Below are positions 9,061-18,999 of a stretch of 64,000 nt of DNA, piece after piece. The position numbers were made by a program, and so were the translations under genes. Within the stretch, counting starts at the first letter, position 1. Every line of letters starts with the position of its first letter. The DNA comes from Nakamurella antarctica (GTDB lineage Bacteria; Actinomycetota; Actinomycetes; Mycobacteriales; Nakamurellaceae), in assembly GCF_003860405.1 (NCBI RefSeq), contig NZ_CP034170.1:2728001-2792000 (forward strand), given 5' to 3'. A model generated the notes under the pieces. It was not told the origin of the DNA. It made no database searches and was given only the letters and a program-made list of their open reading frames with translations.

Positions 9061-9101
9061 AGCGGGGTGCTCGAACGATACGTTCGAGCACCCCGCTTTC
9101 T
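9061..9101 (+). terminator. Rho-independent-like terminator
   Basis: A perfect 17-base inverted repeat, AGCGGGGTGCTCGAACG at 9061-9077 and its complement at 9081-9097, with a 3-base loop. It begins 46 bases after the repeat-protein stop and is followed by a short T-containing tail (TTTCTCT), so it should end that transcript. Confidence 0.8.
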
Positions 9102-9260
9102 CTGTATGGACCGGCGCTTGATTTCAGTGCCGATCCGGCGGTTGACCACCGCTGAGAAAGAGTGGCAGCCGCGGCAGCGAGGGCGAACGCGGCGACGATG
9201 CCCCCGAGAAGCCTCCCTCTGGTGCGACCCTCGCCGATTCTGATAGCGCCGCTCCCGGCG

Positions 9261-11807
9261 TCAGGACCGAAGCTTGCGCAGCAGAACTGAGCCTTGCCGT
9301 GGGCTGAAGTCCGGGAGGTAAGACTTTGTAATGGCATTGGCGATTCCGGGGAGCGCTGCTGATTCGGGGTAGGCCATCCAAAGCGGCTGATACGTGGGCT
9401 GAAACTTTGCTTTGAAGTCCAGTAACGACCGGAATCCGTACACCGGCTCCAGGATTCGACCGAGCATGTCGAGGAGTCGTTGAACCGAGTCCGGATTATC
9501 GCCGCGGTCGATACGGGCTAAGGGCGCTCCCGAGAGGCTCAGAAATTCAGCTCCTTCGTCGCGGAATTGCAGAGCAGCTGTCGCTATCAGGTATTCCATA
9601 ACACCGGAAAAGCCGGTAGTTCGACGGCGCATGAAATCCAGTGTCCAGCCAACTATTTCCTCGTCGCGGTACACGGGCAAAAAGCTGGTGATCCCGTGCA
9701 CCGTGTGATCGCCGTCAATGGCAACGAGGCACCGCACCTCAGGGTCATCCAACTCGTCCAGACCGCCAAGGGTGAAACCCATTTCCGGCAAACCTTTGTC
9801 GGCTACCCATTCCTCGGAGATGGCCTTGATTTGCTCAGTGACGTGAAGCGGGGTGTTCGGGTAGGCCCACCACTGAGCGGTGATGCCGGTTTTGGAAGCC
9901 TTGTTCAAAGCCGTCCGGATGTCCTGCCACTTCTTGCCAGTGAATGCGAGATCCGGCAGGTGCAGCATCGTTTCCTCGGCGACCTGCACGGCCCGCCAGG
10001 CCAACTGGGTTTCGGCAACCGATTTGACGTCATCATCGATGCTGTAAAGGCAGGGCGTGATGCCCTGATCCGCGCAGAACTCGGCAAATGCAACTACTGC
10101 CGCTGGTCGCTCCTGCCGCGCGCCGACCGGGCCGGTAACGCTCACTGCCACCGTTCCCACGAGCCGGTAGGCGACGAAGGCTTGCCTATCAGAGGTGAAA
10201 AAGTAGCTGTTCCCCGGCCATAGCGTCATGTAGGCCAGCGAGGACCCGCCGTGTTTCTTGAGCAGGGATCGGGCGCGCGCAATGTCCGTCGCTGGATCCG
10301 CAGGCCGGTTCCGCCGGAACGACACCATGAGCGCCCCCGCCAGTACTGCGAGGAACAACACTCCCGTCCACTCGGACAGTAGGGTGGCGATAGGCCCACT
10401 AGGCAAGAACGGGAGCTCGATTTCTCCGAGGTAGCCCGGGGGAACCAACCGAATGGGGAACAACCCGATCAATTGCCAGATAGTCGGAGCCTGATCAAAT
10501 TGGCCGCGTGCTGCATAGCCACCGACAACATAGATGGCACACAGTAAAAGCAGTGTTCCGCCCGCCAACAAACCCAGTCTGCGGTAGGTGCCGGTGGGCG
10601 CGCGCACAGTAAACGAAGTGCGGGTTGCCACGAGAAGTCCGGCCACCACAAGCGGCAGGGTGAGCGGGAGCAGAATCGCCAGCAGGGTCTGAGTAGCGCC
10701 AAGCCCGCCAAAAACTACCAACTGTTCGCGGGGCGTGCCAAACAGCTCAGTAGCCAAAAGGACGGCCATTGCCGCCAGAGCCAGATTTACCACCAGTGCT
10801 GCCCACCAAGCAGCTCGCCTGCCCCGACGCAAGCCTGCAGCGCTAACCACCAGGAGGATCACTGGCATCAGCGCCATAATCGCGGGACCAAAACCGGACA
10901 GTCGAAGTTGTGCGCGGAGAGTGCGGCAATCGTCCAGCGTGGTGGGGTCGAGGCAGATTTGCTGCACCGCACTTGCATCCGGTGGCGTAGTAAGCAGCAA
11001 ATACCGAAGCACGGAAAGGGGCCCGATGGGCGTATCTGATAGCGCTGCGATCACCGGCCCCACTGCCGTGCCTGCAACGATCAGTGCGACCAAAACGCGC
11101 CGCTCAGATTGAGAGGTGCGCACACCTGCAGCCCGCGGGGATCGTCCGAGGAGAAGCGGACCAGCCACGAGCCCGACGAGGCCCGCTGCGAGGCGGAGCA
11201 CGTCCAGCAGGGTCCCCGAATAGGCAACCAGAAGCAACAACGCCATCAACGTCAGCAAACGCACTCGCCTACGCCACAGTGCCGAGAGCCTGCTCGTCAT
11301 CGCCAATCCGACCCCCACAGCGGCGGGGCTGGCGCCGACGGTAACAACCGTCGTCAGCTGTTCGGTCCATTCGTCCCCCGCGCGCGAGGCGAGGTAGACG
11401 ATTGCGGAACCTGCGAGTGTGCCAGTGATGTGGGTGAGCAGCAGAAGCGAGAAAGTTTTTGCCACCCCGAATCGGTGTTCAGCGGGAGCAACAAATGCGA
11501 ACAGCAGAAGGGTGCTGAAAATGTATGACGTCAGGTCGTCGCACCACAGCAGTGAGCTCGCGGGAGTCCACCAAAGCCCAGCGCCTAAGCTGCCCGGTCC
11601 CACTCCCACAGATGACAGCAGCGATGCGGGTGGACCGTTGAGAAGGCTGCCGGAGATAATTCCCACGACCCACAGCAACACCACAAATGCAAGGGTGAAC
11701 GGGGCGCGCCGCAGGAGGGCCTTGGCTTGATTCGCTGCTTCTGTCAGGCGCGGTATCCACTTTTGATAGCGAATGTATTCGTCGGATTTTGCAGCGTTGC
11801 TCACCAC
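9261..11807 (-). CDS. MprF-like / DUF2156 membrane protein (Rv1619-like)
   Basis: An 848-residue protein. The first 230 residues hold about six transmembrane segments reminiscent of a rhomboid-like fold (LLLFAFVAPAEHRFG, LLTHITGTLAGS), but no catalytic GxSG serine motif was seen. More membrane helices follow to about residue 500. The C-terminal 330 residues match DUF2156 (phosphatidylglycerol lysyltransferase C-terminal type): LKKHGGSSLAYMTLW, AYRLVGTVAVSVTGPVG, then WTLDFMRRR. MprF proteins aminoacylate phosphatidylglycerol. No lysyl-tRNA synthetase domain is attached, so the donor and substrate are unknown. Confidence 0.75.
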   Translation of the reverse strand: MVSNAAKSDEYIRYQKWIPRLTEAANQAKALLRRAPFTLAFVVLLWVVGIISGSLLNGPPASLLSSVGVGPGSLGAGLWWTPASSLLWCDDLTSYIFSTLLLFAFVAPAEHRFGVAKTFSLLLLTHITGTLAGSAIVYLASRAGDEWTEQLTTVVTVGASPAAVGVGLAMTSRLSALWRRRVRLLTLMALLLLVAYSGTLLDVLRLAAGLVGLVAGPLLLGRSPRAAGVRTSQSERRVLVALIVAGTAVGPVIAALSDTPIGPLSVLRYLLLTTPPDASAVQQICLDPTTLDDCRTLRAQLRLSGFGPAIMALMPVILLVVSAAGLRRGRRAAWWAALVVNLALAAMAVLLATELFGTPREQLVVFGGLGATQTLLAILLPLTLPLVVAGLLVATRTSFTVRAPTGTYRRLGLLAGGTLLLLCAIYVVGGYAARGQFDQAPTIWQLIGLFPIRLVPPGYLGEIELPFLPSGPIATLLSEWTGVLFLAVLAGALMVSFRRNRPADPATDIARARSLLKKHGGSSLAYMTLWPGNSYFFTSDRQAFVAYRLVGTVAVSVTGPVGARQERPAAVVAFAEFCADQGITPCLYSIDDDVKSVAETQLAWRAVQVAEETMLHLPDLAFTGKKWQDIRTALNKASKTGITAQWWAYPNTPLHVTEQIKAISEEWVADKGLPEMGFTLGGLDELDDPEVRCLVAIDGDHTVHGITSFLPVYRDEEIVGWTLDFMRRRTTGFSGVMEYLIATAALQFRDEGAEFLSLSGAPLARIDRGDNPDSVQRLLDMLGRILEPVYGFRSLLDFKAKFQPTYQPLWMAYPESAALPGIANAITKSYLPDFSPRQGSVLLRKLRS

Positions 11808-11881
11808 GCGAGTTTACTCGAAACTCGGCGTGCTCCCTCGCGCCTTGGGAGGTGCCGGGTGGGGTTGGCTAGGGTGATGGC

Positions 11882-12610
11882 ATGGCAACTGTACTGGTGG
11901 TCGAGGATGACGAGACAATCGGACAGACCCTGATTTCGAGCTTGCGGATCCACGGCCATACTGCGCAATGGTGCACAACAGGTTCTGCTGCAATCGATTC
12001 CGCCAAAAATCAGCCATTCGATCTGGCGTTGCTTGATCTGGGCTTGCCGGACATGGACGGTATCGACGTATGTCGGCGCTTGCGGGCGGCACTGCCGGTG
12101 TGCGTCTTGGTAGTACTGACCGCGAGGGCCGACGAGATCGACGTGCTGGTCGGGTTGGAGGCCGGCGCGGACGACTATCTGACGAAGCCGTTTCGGCTCG
12201 CAGAGCTGTTGGCCCGAGTACAGGCGCACCTGCGCCGTGGGCCCGCTACACCCTCGGCCAGCACCAGCGCAACAAGCCCATTCGGATTGGATGAGTTGCA
12301 GATCGATACTGCGGCTCGAAGGGCCTACCTCGGCGATTCCGAGATGGTTTTGCGAGCAAAAGAATTCGACCTGCTCTCGAGGCTGGCAGCCGATCCGGGT
12401 GTAGCAATCACCCGCTCGACGTTGATGGCAGAGGTCTGGGATCAGAACTGGTACGGCTCGACCAAAACATTGGACGTCCATATCGCTGCCCTGCGACGCA
12501 AACTTGCGGCCGCAGCCGCAGCGAGCGGATGCCGAGCTCCGGAAATCGTGACTCTGCGCGGGCACGGTTTTCGCTTGGAACCTTCCGTGGCGGTTGACGA
12601 CTCGATGTAA
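11882..12610 (+). CDS. OmpR/PhoB-family response regulator (ABC exporter associated)
   Basis: A 242-residue response regulator: acidic pair ED9-D10, phospho-acceptor D52 in LLDLGLPDMDG, T80 and K102 in LTKPF, then a winged-helix domain from about 135 ending LRGHGFRLEP. It lies just beyond the end of a convergent ABC exporter operon whose other side carries an orphan-looking histidine kinase (17709-18977). The pair probably senses an envelope or antibiotic signal and controls the exporter. It is divergent from the MprF-like gene with a 74-base spacer. Confidence 0.88.
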   Translation: MATVLVVEDDETIGQTLISSLRIHGHTAQWCTTGSAAIDSAKNQPFDLALLDLGLPDMDGIDVCRRLRAALPVCVLVVLTARADEIDVLVGLEAGADDYLTKPFRLAELLARVQAHLRRGPATPSASTSATSPFGLDELQIDTAARRAYLGDSEMVLRAKEFDLLSRLAADPGVAITRSTLMAEVWDQNWYGSTKTLDVHIAALRRKLAAAAAASGCRAPEIVTLRGHGFRLEPSVAVDDSM

Positions 12611-12681
12611 GCACCAGTCCCGAGCGGCCGCCTTGTATCTCACTGCTACCAGCCCACTCCTGGGGCGTGTTCTGGACATCG

Positions 12682-15341
12682 TCACAACTCCCGAAGTATT
12701 CCGACGGCCGGCCGACTCGCAGCTCGAGTGGCACCTACAGCGACGACGGCAAGTGCGACAATGGTTACCGCTACAACGATTCCGAGGTAGCCCCAGGGAA
12801 CGGCGATCGTCGAGGGGGGCGGGTCAAACACCCCAGTGAGCACGGTGACGAGCATGACGGAAAGACCAGTGCCCGCCAAAGCTCCCGCTGCCAGCCCAAC
12901 GATGGCAAGCACCACGGCATCGCTGCTGATCATTGCTCTGAGGTGTCTGCGACTGGCTCCGAGGGCCGTAGCGATAGCAAACGTACGCCGCCGCTCGGTC
13001 AGGCCGAGACCGAGGACAAGCCCGCCAGCAGCGGCAGCAAGCAGGAGCGCAAAACTGAGTTCGACACGGGTCAGTCCGGTCAGGTCCACAGCGGTGAGAC
13101 TCGATCCGATGGTGTTCCTGGTGCTGGTGATGTCGGTGACGGTGGTGTTCGGACCGAGCTGGCTCTGCAGTTGCTGCGCAACCGCCGATTCGTTCTGCCC
13201 GCCGGTATCAACTAGAAAAGTGCCCGGGGCATCGCTCCCGGTCTGGGCGGTGATGTAGGAGGAGTTTGCGACGAAGAAACTGTCCTTCGGGGCGGTGGGG
13301 AATTCACTGACCACTCCCACGTAGTGAAACGGCACAGCGGTCAGTTGGTTAGTCCTTCCGTCAACCAGCCTCAGGTTGATCTGATCACCCACCTGCAGTT
13401 GATAGTCTTTGACGGTCTCAGCCGAAACAAGGATGGAATCCGGTTGCGTAGCAAGAGTTTTCATCAAATCGGAAGCGGTGCCACCGGAAAAATACGTGTC
13501 CTGAAGAGCGGTTGCCGCAGTGATCGTACCCGGACGAATACCGTAGAGATCTTGCAGGTCGGTGCCGATGTAAGCGAAGCGATGCTGCACCGGTTCTACG
13601 GCCCGGACACCGGAAGCAGCCCCGATTGCGCCCAGCTGGGCGGCAGCCAATTGTGTCCCAGGGGCCAATGTGACGGTCACATCGGCGCCGTTAGTCAGCT
13701 GCGCGTCTGCCTCTGCTTGTTGGGCATACGTTGCGTTAAAAGTGGCAGTGGATGCGGCGAATGCAATGGCGAGGGCAAGCAGCACAATCGCCCTCACCAA
13801 CGGGCGGCGTTGCCGAGACATCCCGGCCGCGACCGGGCTGGACAACCCACGGGTCAAAGGGCGAAGGAGCAGCTGCAGCAGCGGCCGGCCACGTCCGAGC
13901 AGAAGATCCGCCAATCGCCAGATGAGCAAACCAGCGCCGACCCACAAGAGCGCGGGTCCAGCAAGCGCCCAATAAGACACCGCAATGGTGGGGACGCCTT
14001 CGGGGCGAGGACCAGTTGGTAGTTGGTGCCGCTGGTGGCGGTAAAGACCAAGCCCGCCATAATCAGTAGGATCGCGTCCAAACCGTACCGCGCCCACGTT
14101 GGGTAGACCTGTGCTGCAATGGTCGCTCGGCCCGAAGATACGGTGGCCCTGCGTAAGTCGCGCCTGGCAGGGACCAGTATCGTAGCGGCAGCAATGGCCA
14201 TTCCAGCAGCGGCAGAAGCACCCGCCCAGATCACTGCAGCACTCGACGTTGTACCGAAACTGGCCGTACCAAAAGCGATTTGGCCAACGAGCGCAGCCCC
14301 CGTCAACCCGAGGGCCGAGCCGAGAAGCCCAGTCGCAAGTGCCTCGGCACCGGCAAGCCGGGTAAGCTGCGCGGCGGATGCACCACGCGTGCGGAGTAGC
14401 GCCTGCTCACTGCGGCGGCGCGTGGCGGCGGATGAAGCAATGGTTGCCGTGAGCAAAGCGGCCAACACTGCACCCGGCAAACCGAGGAATCCAAACAGCG
14501 CCAGCGCATAGGCTGCATCGGCGCGGGCCGCGTCCAGCGCAGCGCCAAGATTGTTCCCGACGGTGGCGCCGCCCGTGGTAGTGGCCTCGAAATTATGCGC
14601 CGCAGCAGTCACGTCGGTGTAGGCGGCGGCCGGGTCGGCGGGGAGCTGATGGGCGAGTTGGACGTGGATCTGAGTGGTGACAAGGTCCGGGCGGGCTGTG
14701 GCAAGCGAATCGAATATTTTGTGCCACACCGAGGTGGGCACCAACAGCACGTTGTCCGGAGGGGCTGTTCGCTGGGCACCAGCAGGGGCGCCAATTTTCC
14801 TGAACAAGCTGTCCGCCTGGGGCAGGTCTACGATCCCGTCAACGGTCACGGTAACCGGCGCTAGGCCAGTGCGGCCGAGGGTGATGCTATCGCCTGGGGC
14901 GGCATGCAGGTTTGCGGCAGTCTGCTGCGCCAGTAAAACGCCTGTTTCGGCGCCCGCAAGGGTGCGAATCTCGGTGGGGAATAGTGCGCGATATTCGGTA
15001 GGAATCCCTAGAACTACTGCGGCACCTGTGGTTTGGGTGCTGGTACCGGTAGTGCTCGACAAGCCGCTACTGGCGCCGAACCCCACGGTTGCACTCCCTG
15101 TGATGCCGGCGGTGCCGCGCACTGCATCGGCGATCATGGTGGGGTCAGTGCCTGGCTGAATCTGAACCTGCCAATCAATGCCGACCCCACGAACAGCTCT
15201 GTCGGTCATAGTGGCCTGAGAGTGAGCAAGGAAGGCACCCAAAGACGCAAGCAACGCCACTGCAACCGAGATCCCAGCCGCCGCTGAGAGAAGCCGACCT
15301 GGGCGGCGGCGAAGCAGTCCCTGCATCCAGAGAATGATCAC
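12682..15341 (-). pseudogene. FtsX/MacB-type ABC permease, broken by a frameshift
   Basis: Two overlapping reading frames together spell one permease of about 885 residues: N-terminal transmembrane helix, a periplasmic MacB-like domain, FtsX helices, then a second such unit ending near 12682. The first frame reads through LVLAP and then shifts; the other resumes with EGVPTIAVSYWAL. The join lies in the run of four G at 14002-14005 (C on the coding strand), where one extra base would restore a single frame. The start is GTG at 15341, overlapping the ATPase stop (GTGA) with GGAGG 7 bases upstream. Either a real inactivation or a homopolymer sequencing error. Confidence 0.8.
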
Positions 15342-16078
15342 AACAGACCTCCAGGAGTTGGGATGGTTGTAGCTGGCGCGAGCATGCGGCCATCCCGCAT
15401 TCTCCATATTTCGGGCAGTCGAGCAGCGACGACCGGATCATGCGTGGAGACCACTAGGCCGGCACCAAGCTCGTCGGCAGCCTGCAGGAGTAGGTCCATG
15501 ACCAACGAAGCGGCGTGATGATCGAGTTGTCCCGTGGGTTCGTCTGCCAGAATCAGCGATGGATTGGCCGCGATAACCCGCGCGACTGCCACCCGTTGCG
15601 ACTGTCCGCCGGACAATTCCTGGGGAAGCTTGGCAGCGAGATCAGCGATCCTGAGGCGCTGCAGGGCGGCGAGGGCTAACTCGCGTGCGTCCAAGTCGGA
15701 AGTACCAGCCAGCAGGAGTGGAAACGCAACATTCTCCATGGCGTCTAGGGCCGGAAGCAGGCTAGGACCCTGAAAAACGATGCCGATTCGGCCGGGGCGA
15801 GCGAGTGGACGTCCGCCCAGGCCAGGCCACTCCATCACCCCGGCGGTTGCAATCTCCAGCCCGGCCATCAAATGCAGCAGAGTGGATTTACCAGACCCCG
15901 AGGGTCCGGTAATCGCTACTCGCGTGGAAGTGGTGACCAGACAGCTGATGTCTGTGACGGCTTCAACCGCGGTTACCCCGGTGCCGTAGGTGTGCGCCAC
16001 CTTGGAGCAGCACACCAAGACATCTGGCTCATTCTGCGGGCTCGCTTCAGGTTCCGTGGACGGAAGTGCAGCGTTCAC
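15338..16078 (-). CDS. ABC exporter ATP-binding protein (LolD/MacB type) A
   Basis: A 246-residue ATPase: Walker A GPSGSGKST (about 58-66), signature LSGGQSQRVAVAR, Walker B LILADEPTGQLD and H-loop VVSTHD. This DEPTG form is typical of MacB/LolD exporters. It overlaps the upstream ATPase gene by 4 bases and the permease start by 4 bases. Two different ATPases with one long permease suggest a heterodimeric engine. Confidence 0.9.
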   Translation of the reverse strand: MNAALPSTEPEASPQNEPDVLVCCSKVAHTYGTGVTAVEAVTDISCLVTTSTRVAITGPSGSGKSTLLHLMAGLEIATAGVMEWPGLGGRPLARPGRIGIVFQGPSLLPALDAMENVAFPLLLAGTSDLDARELALAALQRLRIADLAAKLPQELSGGQSQRVAVARVIAANPSLILADEPTGQLDHHAASLVMDLLLQAADELGAGLVVSTHDPVVAARLPEIWRMRDGRMLAPATTIPTPGGLL

Positions 16079-16800
16079 CGGACAACCTCGCCGTCACTGA
16101 GGGTGATGACCCGATCCGCAGCAGCTGCAACAGCGGGGCTATGGCTAGCCACGAGGATGGCCACGCCTGTACCGGAGAGATCGGTTAACAATTCGAGCAC
16201 TTGGGATTCTGTGTGGGCATCAAGCTCGCCAGTGGGTTCGTCGGCCAACAGGACCACCGGGTTGTTGGCGAGCGCAACGGCCAGTCCAGCTCGGGCGAGT
16301 TCCCCACCTGAAAGCTCGCCAGGGTAGGCGGCAGCCCGGCTGCGAAGACTCAACCCGGCCAACAGTTCAGCGATGTCGCGCCTCACCGCGTGGTCGGAAA
16401 GACGTTGTGCGATCTCGATGTTCCCGGTGACTGTCAGATGGGGAAGCAGGTTGCCAGCTTGGAGCAGCACTCCGATCATGCGACCCCGCAGCCTGGCTCG
16501 CGCCTGTTCACTCTGGTGGCTCAGCCGTTGACCATGGACGAAGACAGCGCCACCGTCAGGCTCGTCCAATCCGGCGAGTAACGACAATAAAGTTGACTTG
16601 CCCGAGCCTGACGGCCCGACGACGGCCACCATTTCGCCAGCGGCCACACCGAGTGACACACCTCGCAGCGCAAGAGTTTCTTCATTTCCGGCGCGAAAAA
16701 ACCGGTAGAGGGACTCGGCCTCCAGCGCATCTCGCGAGATTCTTCCACTCGCATCGGAAGGGTTGACGGCGACGCTGCCGTGCAAGGCTTGGGCGTTCAT
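16075..16800 (-). CDS. ABC exporter ATP-binding protein (LolD/MacB type) B
   Basis: A 241-residue ATPase: Walker A GPSGSGKST, a variant signature LSGGELARAGLA without the usual second Q, Walker B VVLLADEPTGELD and H-loop VASHSPA. ATG at 16800 overlaps the lipoprotein stop (ATGA), which decides the start. The H-loop is degenerate relative to partner A, so one of the two composite ATP sites may be weak. Confidence 0.88.
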   Translation of the reverse strand: MNAQALHGSVAVNPSDASGRISRDALEAESLYRFFRAGNEETLALRGVSLGVAAGEMVAVVGPSGSGKSTLLSLLAGLDEPDGGAVFVHGQRLSHQSEQARARLRGRMIGVLLQAGNLLPHLTVTGNIEIAQRLSDHAVRRDIAELLAGLSLRSRAAAYPGELSGGELARAGLAVALANNPVVLLADEPTGELDAHTESQVLELLTDLSGTGVAILVASHSPAVAAAADRVITLSDGEVVR

Positions 16801-17483
16801 CGTGAGAATCGGAAAGAGTCTGTGACTGTGCGCCACGGATCGACGTTGTCAGACCCCAGCGGCGCAGACAGCGTGAGTGCCACTGTTTTTCCACTGCTAA
16901 AGAACTCGTACCGTTGGATGTCCTGAGCGACGACCTTCCCGGTCACCGCGTTCGCGGCGGAGTCTGCTTGATAGGTAATCAGGACAGCCGGACCGGCTTT
17001 GCGCTGTTCGAGGGTCACTTTCCCTGGTGTGAAACCTGTTGCTGCTGAACTGATCGAGGTCAGTTCAGACTCGCCGGATTGAACTGTCGGGGCTGCAGCC
17101 GCAGCCGTTGTATCAATCCGAATGCTGTTGTACTTGTCGCTGAACAGCGTTGACGCACCACCGTTTTGGGTTGGGGTGTCGGTTCTCGCCCATCCCTCCG
17201 GCACCTTCACGGTGTAGCCGCCCTGAGCAGGGGTGTACTCAACGAATGCCTGAGTATCGGGGATGTCTCCGACGGGGTTGGACTCTGTCGCCGGTGCGGC
17301 GCCAGGGGTTACACCTGCGCTGCCAGGTATTCCGGGAGCCAGGGACGACGCCGGCGACTGCGGGGGCTTGCTTGACGCAGAGGCGGTCGCTGGAGCGGCA
17401 GCACCGCTGGAGCAGGCCGTCAGGACACCGACCCCGATTAGCAGTGCCATGCCGGTGCGGAAGATCCGATTTCTGACTGTCAT
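16797..17483 (-). CDS. Exporter-associated lipoprotein
   Basis: A 228-residue lipoprotein with signal peptide and lipobox VLTAC (cysteine about residue 24), a Pro/Ala/Ser-rich linker to about residue 80, and a compact C-terminal domain (FVEYTPAQGGYTVKVPEGW to DSFRFSR) resembling the LpqN/PsbP-like fold of actinobacterial lipoproteins. ATG at 17483 follows GGGAGCC. It is first in the exporter operon, so it may deliver or sense the transported molecule outside the membrane. Confidence 0.75.
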   Translation of the reverse strand: MTVRNRIFRTGMALLIGVGVLTACSSGAAAPATASASSKPPQSPASSLAPGIPGSAGVTPGAAPATESNPVGDIPDTQAFVEYTPAQGGYTVKVPEGWARTDTPTQNGGASTLFSDKYNSIRIDTTAAAAAPTVQSGESELTSISSAATGFTPGKVTLEQRKAGPAVLITYQADSAANAVTGKVVAQDIQRYEFFSSGKTVALTLSAPLGSDNVDPWRTVTDSFRFSR

Positions 17484-17708
17484 AGTTGGCTCCCTGCCGT
17501 TGTCATTTTCGTGAGCTCGAGCGCAATTGATCTGTTTCACCGACGGTAGAAGGTGTTCGGACAACTGCGATGTCGGGAATGGTTAACGCACGGCAAAACA
17601 CCAGCCGGCGCGTGCGAGATAGCTGGTTCAACTTTTGTTTCGTGCACACTGGTTCGAGCACATTACTGCGACCGGCAGCAGTAATTCAGTGGCAGTGAGG
17701 GGTGTGAA

Positions 17709-18977
17709 GTGCGAAAACGAATTGTGCGGCTCACGGTGACACTCGCTGCTGTCACCATTGCGATTTTTGGCGTGCCACTTGCGGTGGGGCTTGCACAGTA
17801 TTTGGTGACTAACCAGTACAACGATTTGGAGCGGGTAGCCGACTCGGTCGCTCTGGCGGTGTCGGGCGATCTCACCGCCGTACCCGCAGCGACTGGCTCG
17901 CCGCTGGTCGCGGTGTACGACAGCGCCGGGGTAAAAGTTAGCGGTAGTGGACCGAATGGTGGGGCGTTGGTCACTGCTGCGTTGAGCGGGGTAAGCAGCC
18001 GTGGCAGAGTGGACTCGCGCCTCGGCGTCGCCGTTCCCGTGTCCGACGGCGACGCAATAGTTGGATCCGTATTGGTGACTGAGGAAGGTTCTGCGGTCTA
18101 CCTGCAGATTGCCCTTCTCTGGTCGTTGATGTGTGCGCTCGCAGCTGCTTCGCTAGCGGTTGCGTGGCTGCTCGCGCGACGCCAGACTCGCAAGTTGGTG
18201 GGTCCCTTGCAGTCGTTAACAACGGTTGCCGAGCGACTGGGCTCTGGCGACTTCACGGTGCGCACCATGCCGGTCGGCATAGCCGAAATCGACTCCGTCG
18301 GTGAGTCAGTGAACCGTACCGCCGTTCGTCTCGGAGATTTGGTGACCCGCGAACGAGCCTTTTCCGCCGACGCCTCGCACCAGCTGCGCACCCCGCTTAC
18401 CGGACTACGCCTGCAACTAGAGACTGCGCTGGATCTGCCGGAAGTAAGTTGGCGGACAGCAATTACGGAAGCACTGGTCACCACCGATCGGCTCCAAGCC
18501 ACCATCGATGAACTTCTCTCCCTAGCCCGGGACGTCTCCGCTCCAACTGACCCGCTGGACGTGGCACTGGCCATACACCAAGTCGGACTCCGGTGGGAGC
18601 CGATACTGCTAGCCCGCGGACGTCAGCTACGCATTGTCAACGCCTGCCACCTGCACACGCGCATAGCCCCTGCGGCACTGACCCAAATCCTCGATGTCCT
18701 GATAGACAACGCCGAACGACACGGCGCCGGGACTATCACCGTCACCCTCCGCGGCTTTGGCGACTTGATTGCCGTGGACGTCGCCGACGAGGGGCCGCCG
18801 CTACTGGCGGACCCGGCTGCCTTGTTCGAACGCCGAAGCCAGCAGGCCGCCGGTCATGGAATTGGACTAGCTCTGGCCCGTCGACTCGCAGAGTCGCAGG
18901 GTGGTCGCCTGCGACTGACAGCGTCTGCGCCGCCCACGTTCACGCTCTTGCTTCTGGGAGCAGAGTCCGACAGCTGA
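17709..18977 (+). CDS. Sensor histidine kinase (ABC exporter associated)
   Basis: A 422-residue histidine kinase: transmembrane helices at about 8-30 and 132-155 with a loop of about 100 residues, HAMP, HisKA with H224 in DASHQLRTPL, and a HATPase_c domain with VLIDNAERHG, DVADEGPP and GHGIGLALARR. GTG start at 17709 after GAGGGG. It is divergent from the lipoprotein/ATPase/permease operon; the best partner is the response regulator at 11882-12610 on the far side of that operon. Confidence 0.9.
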   Translation: MRKRIVRLTVTLAAVTIAIFGVPLAVGLAQYLVTNQYNDLERVADSVALAVSGDLTAVPAATGSPLVAVYDSAGVKVSGSGPNGGALVTAALSGVSSRGRVDSRLGVAVPVSDGDAIVGSVLVTEEGSAVYLQIALLWSLMCALAAASLAVAWLLARRQTRKLVGPLQSLTTVAERLGSGDFTVRTMPVGIAEIDSVGESVNRTAVRLGDLVTRERAFSADASHQLRTPLTGLRLQLETALDLPEVSWRTAITEALVTTDRLQATIDELLSLARDVSAPTDPLDVALAIHQVGLRWEPILLARGRQLRIVNACHLHTRIAPAALTQILDVLIDNAERHGAGTITVTLRGFGDLIAVDVADEGPPLLADPAALFERRSQQAAGHGIGLALARRLAESQGGRLRLTASAPPTFTLLLLGAESDS

Positions 18978-18999
18978 AGTGCAAACGCCAGAATGCCTC

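Noticed and set aside
9261-11807. Rhomboid protease
   Set aside because: The N-terminal helices look rhomboid-like but no GxSG/H catalytic pair was seen; the C-terminus is DUF2156.
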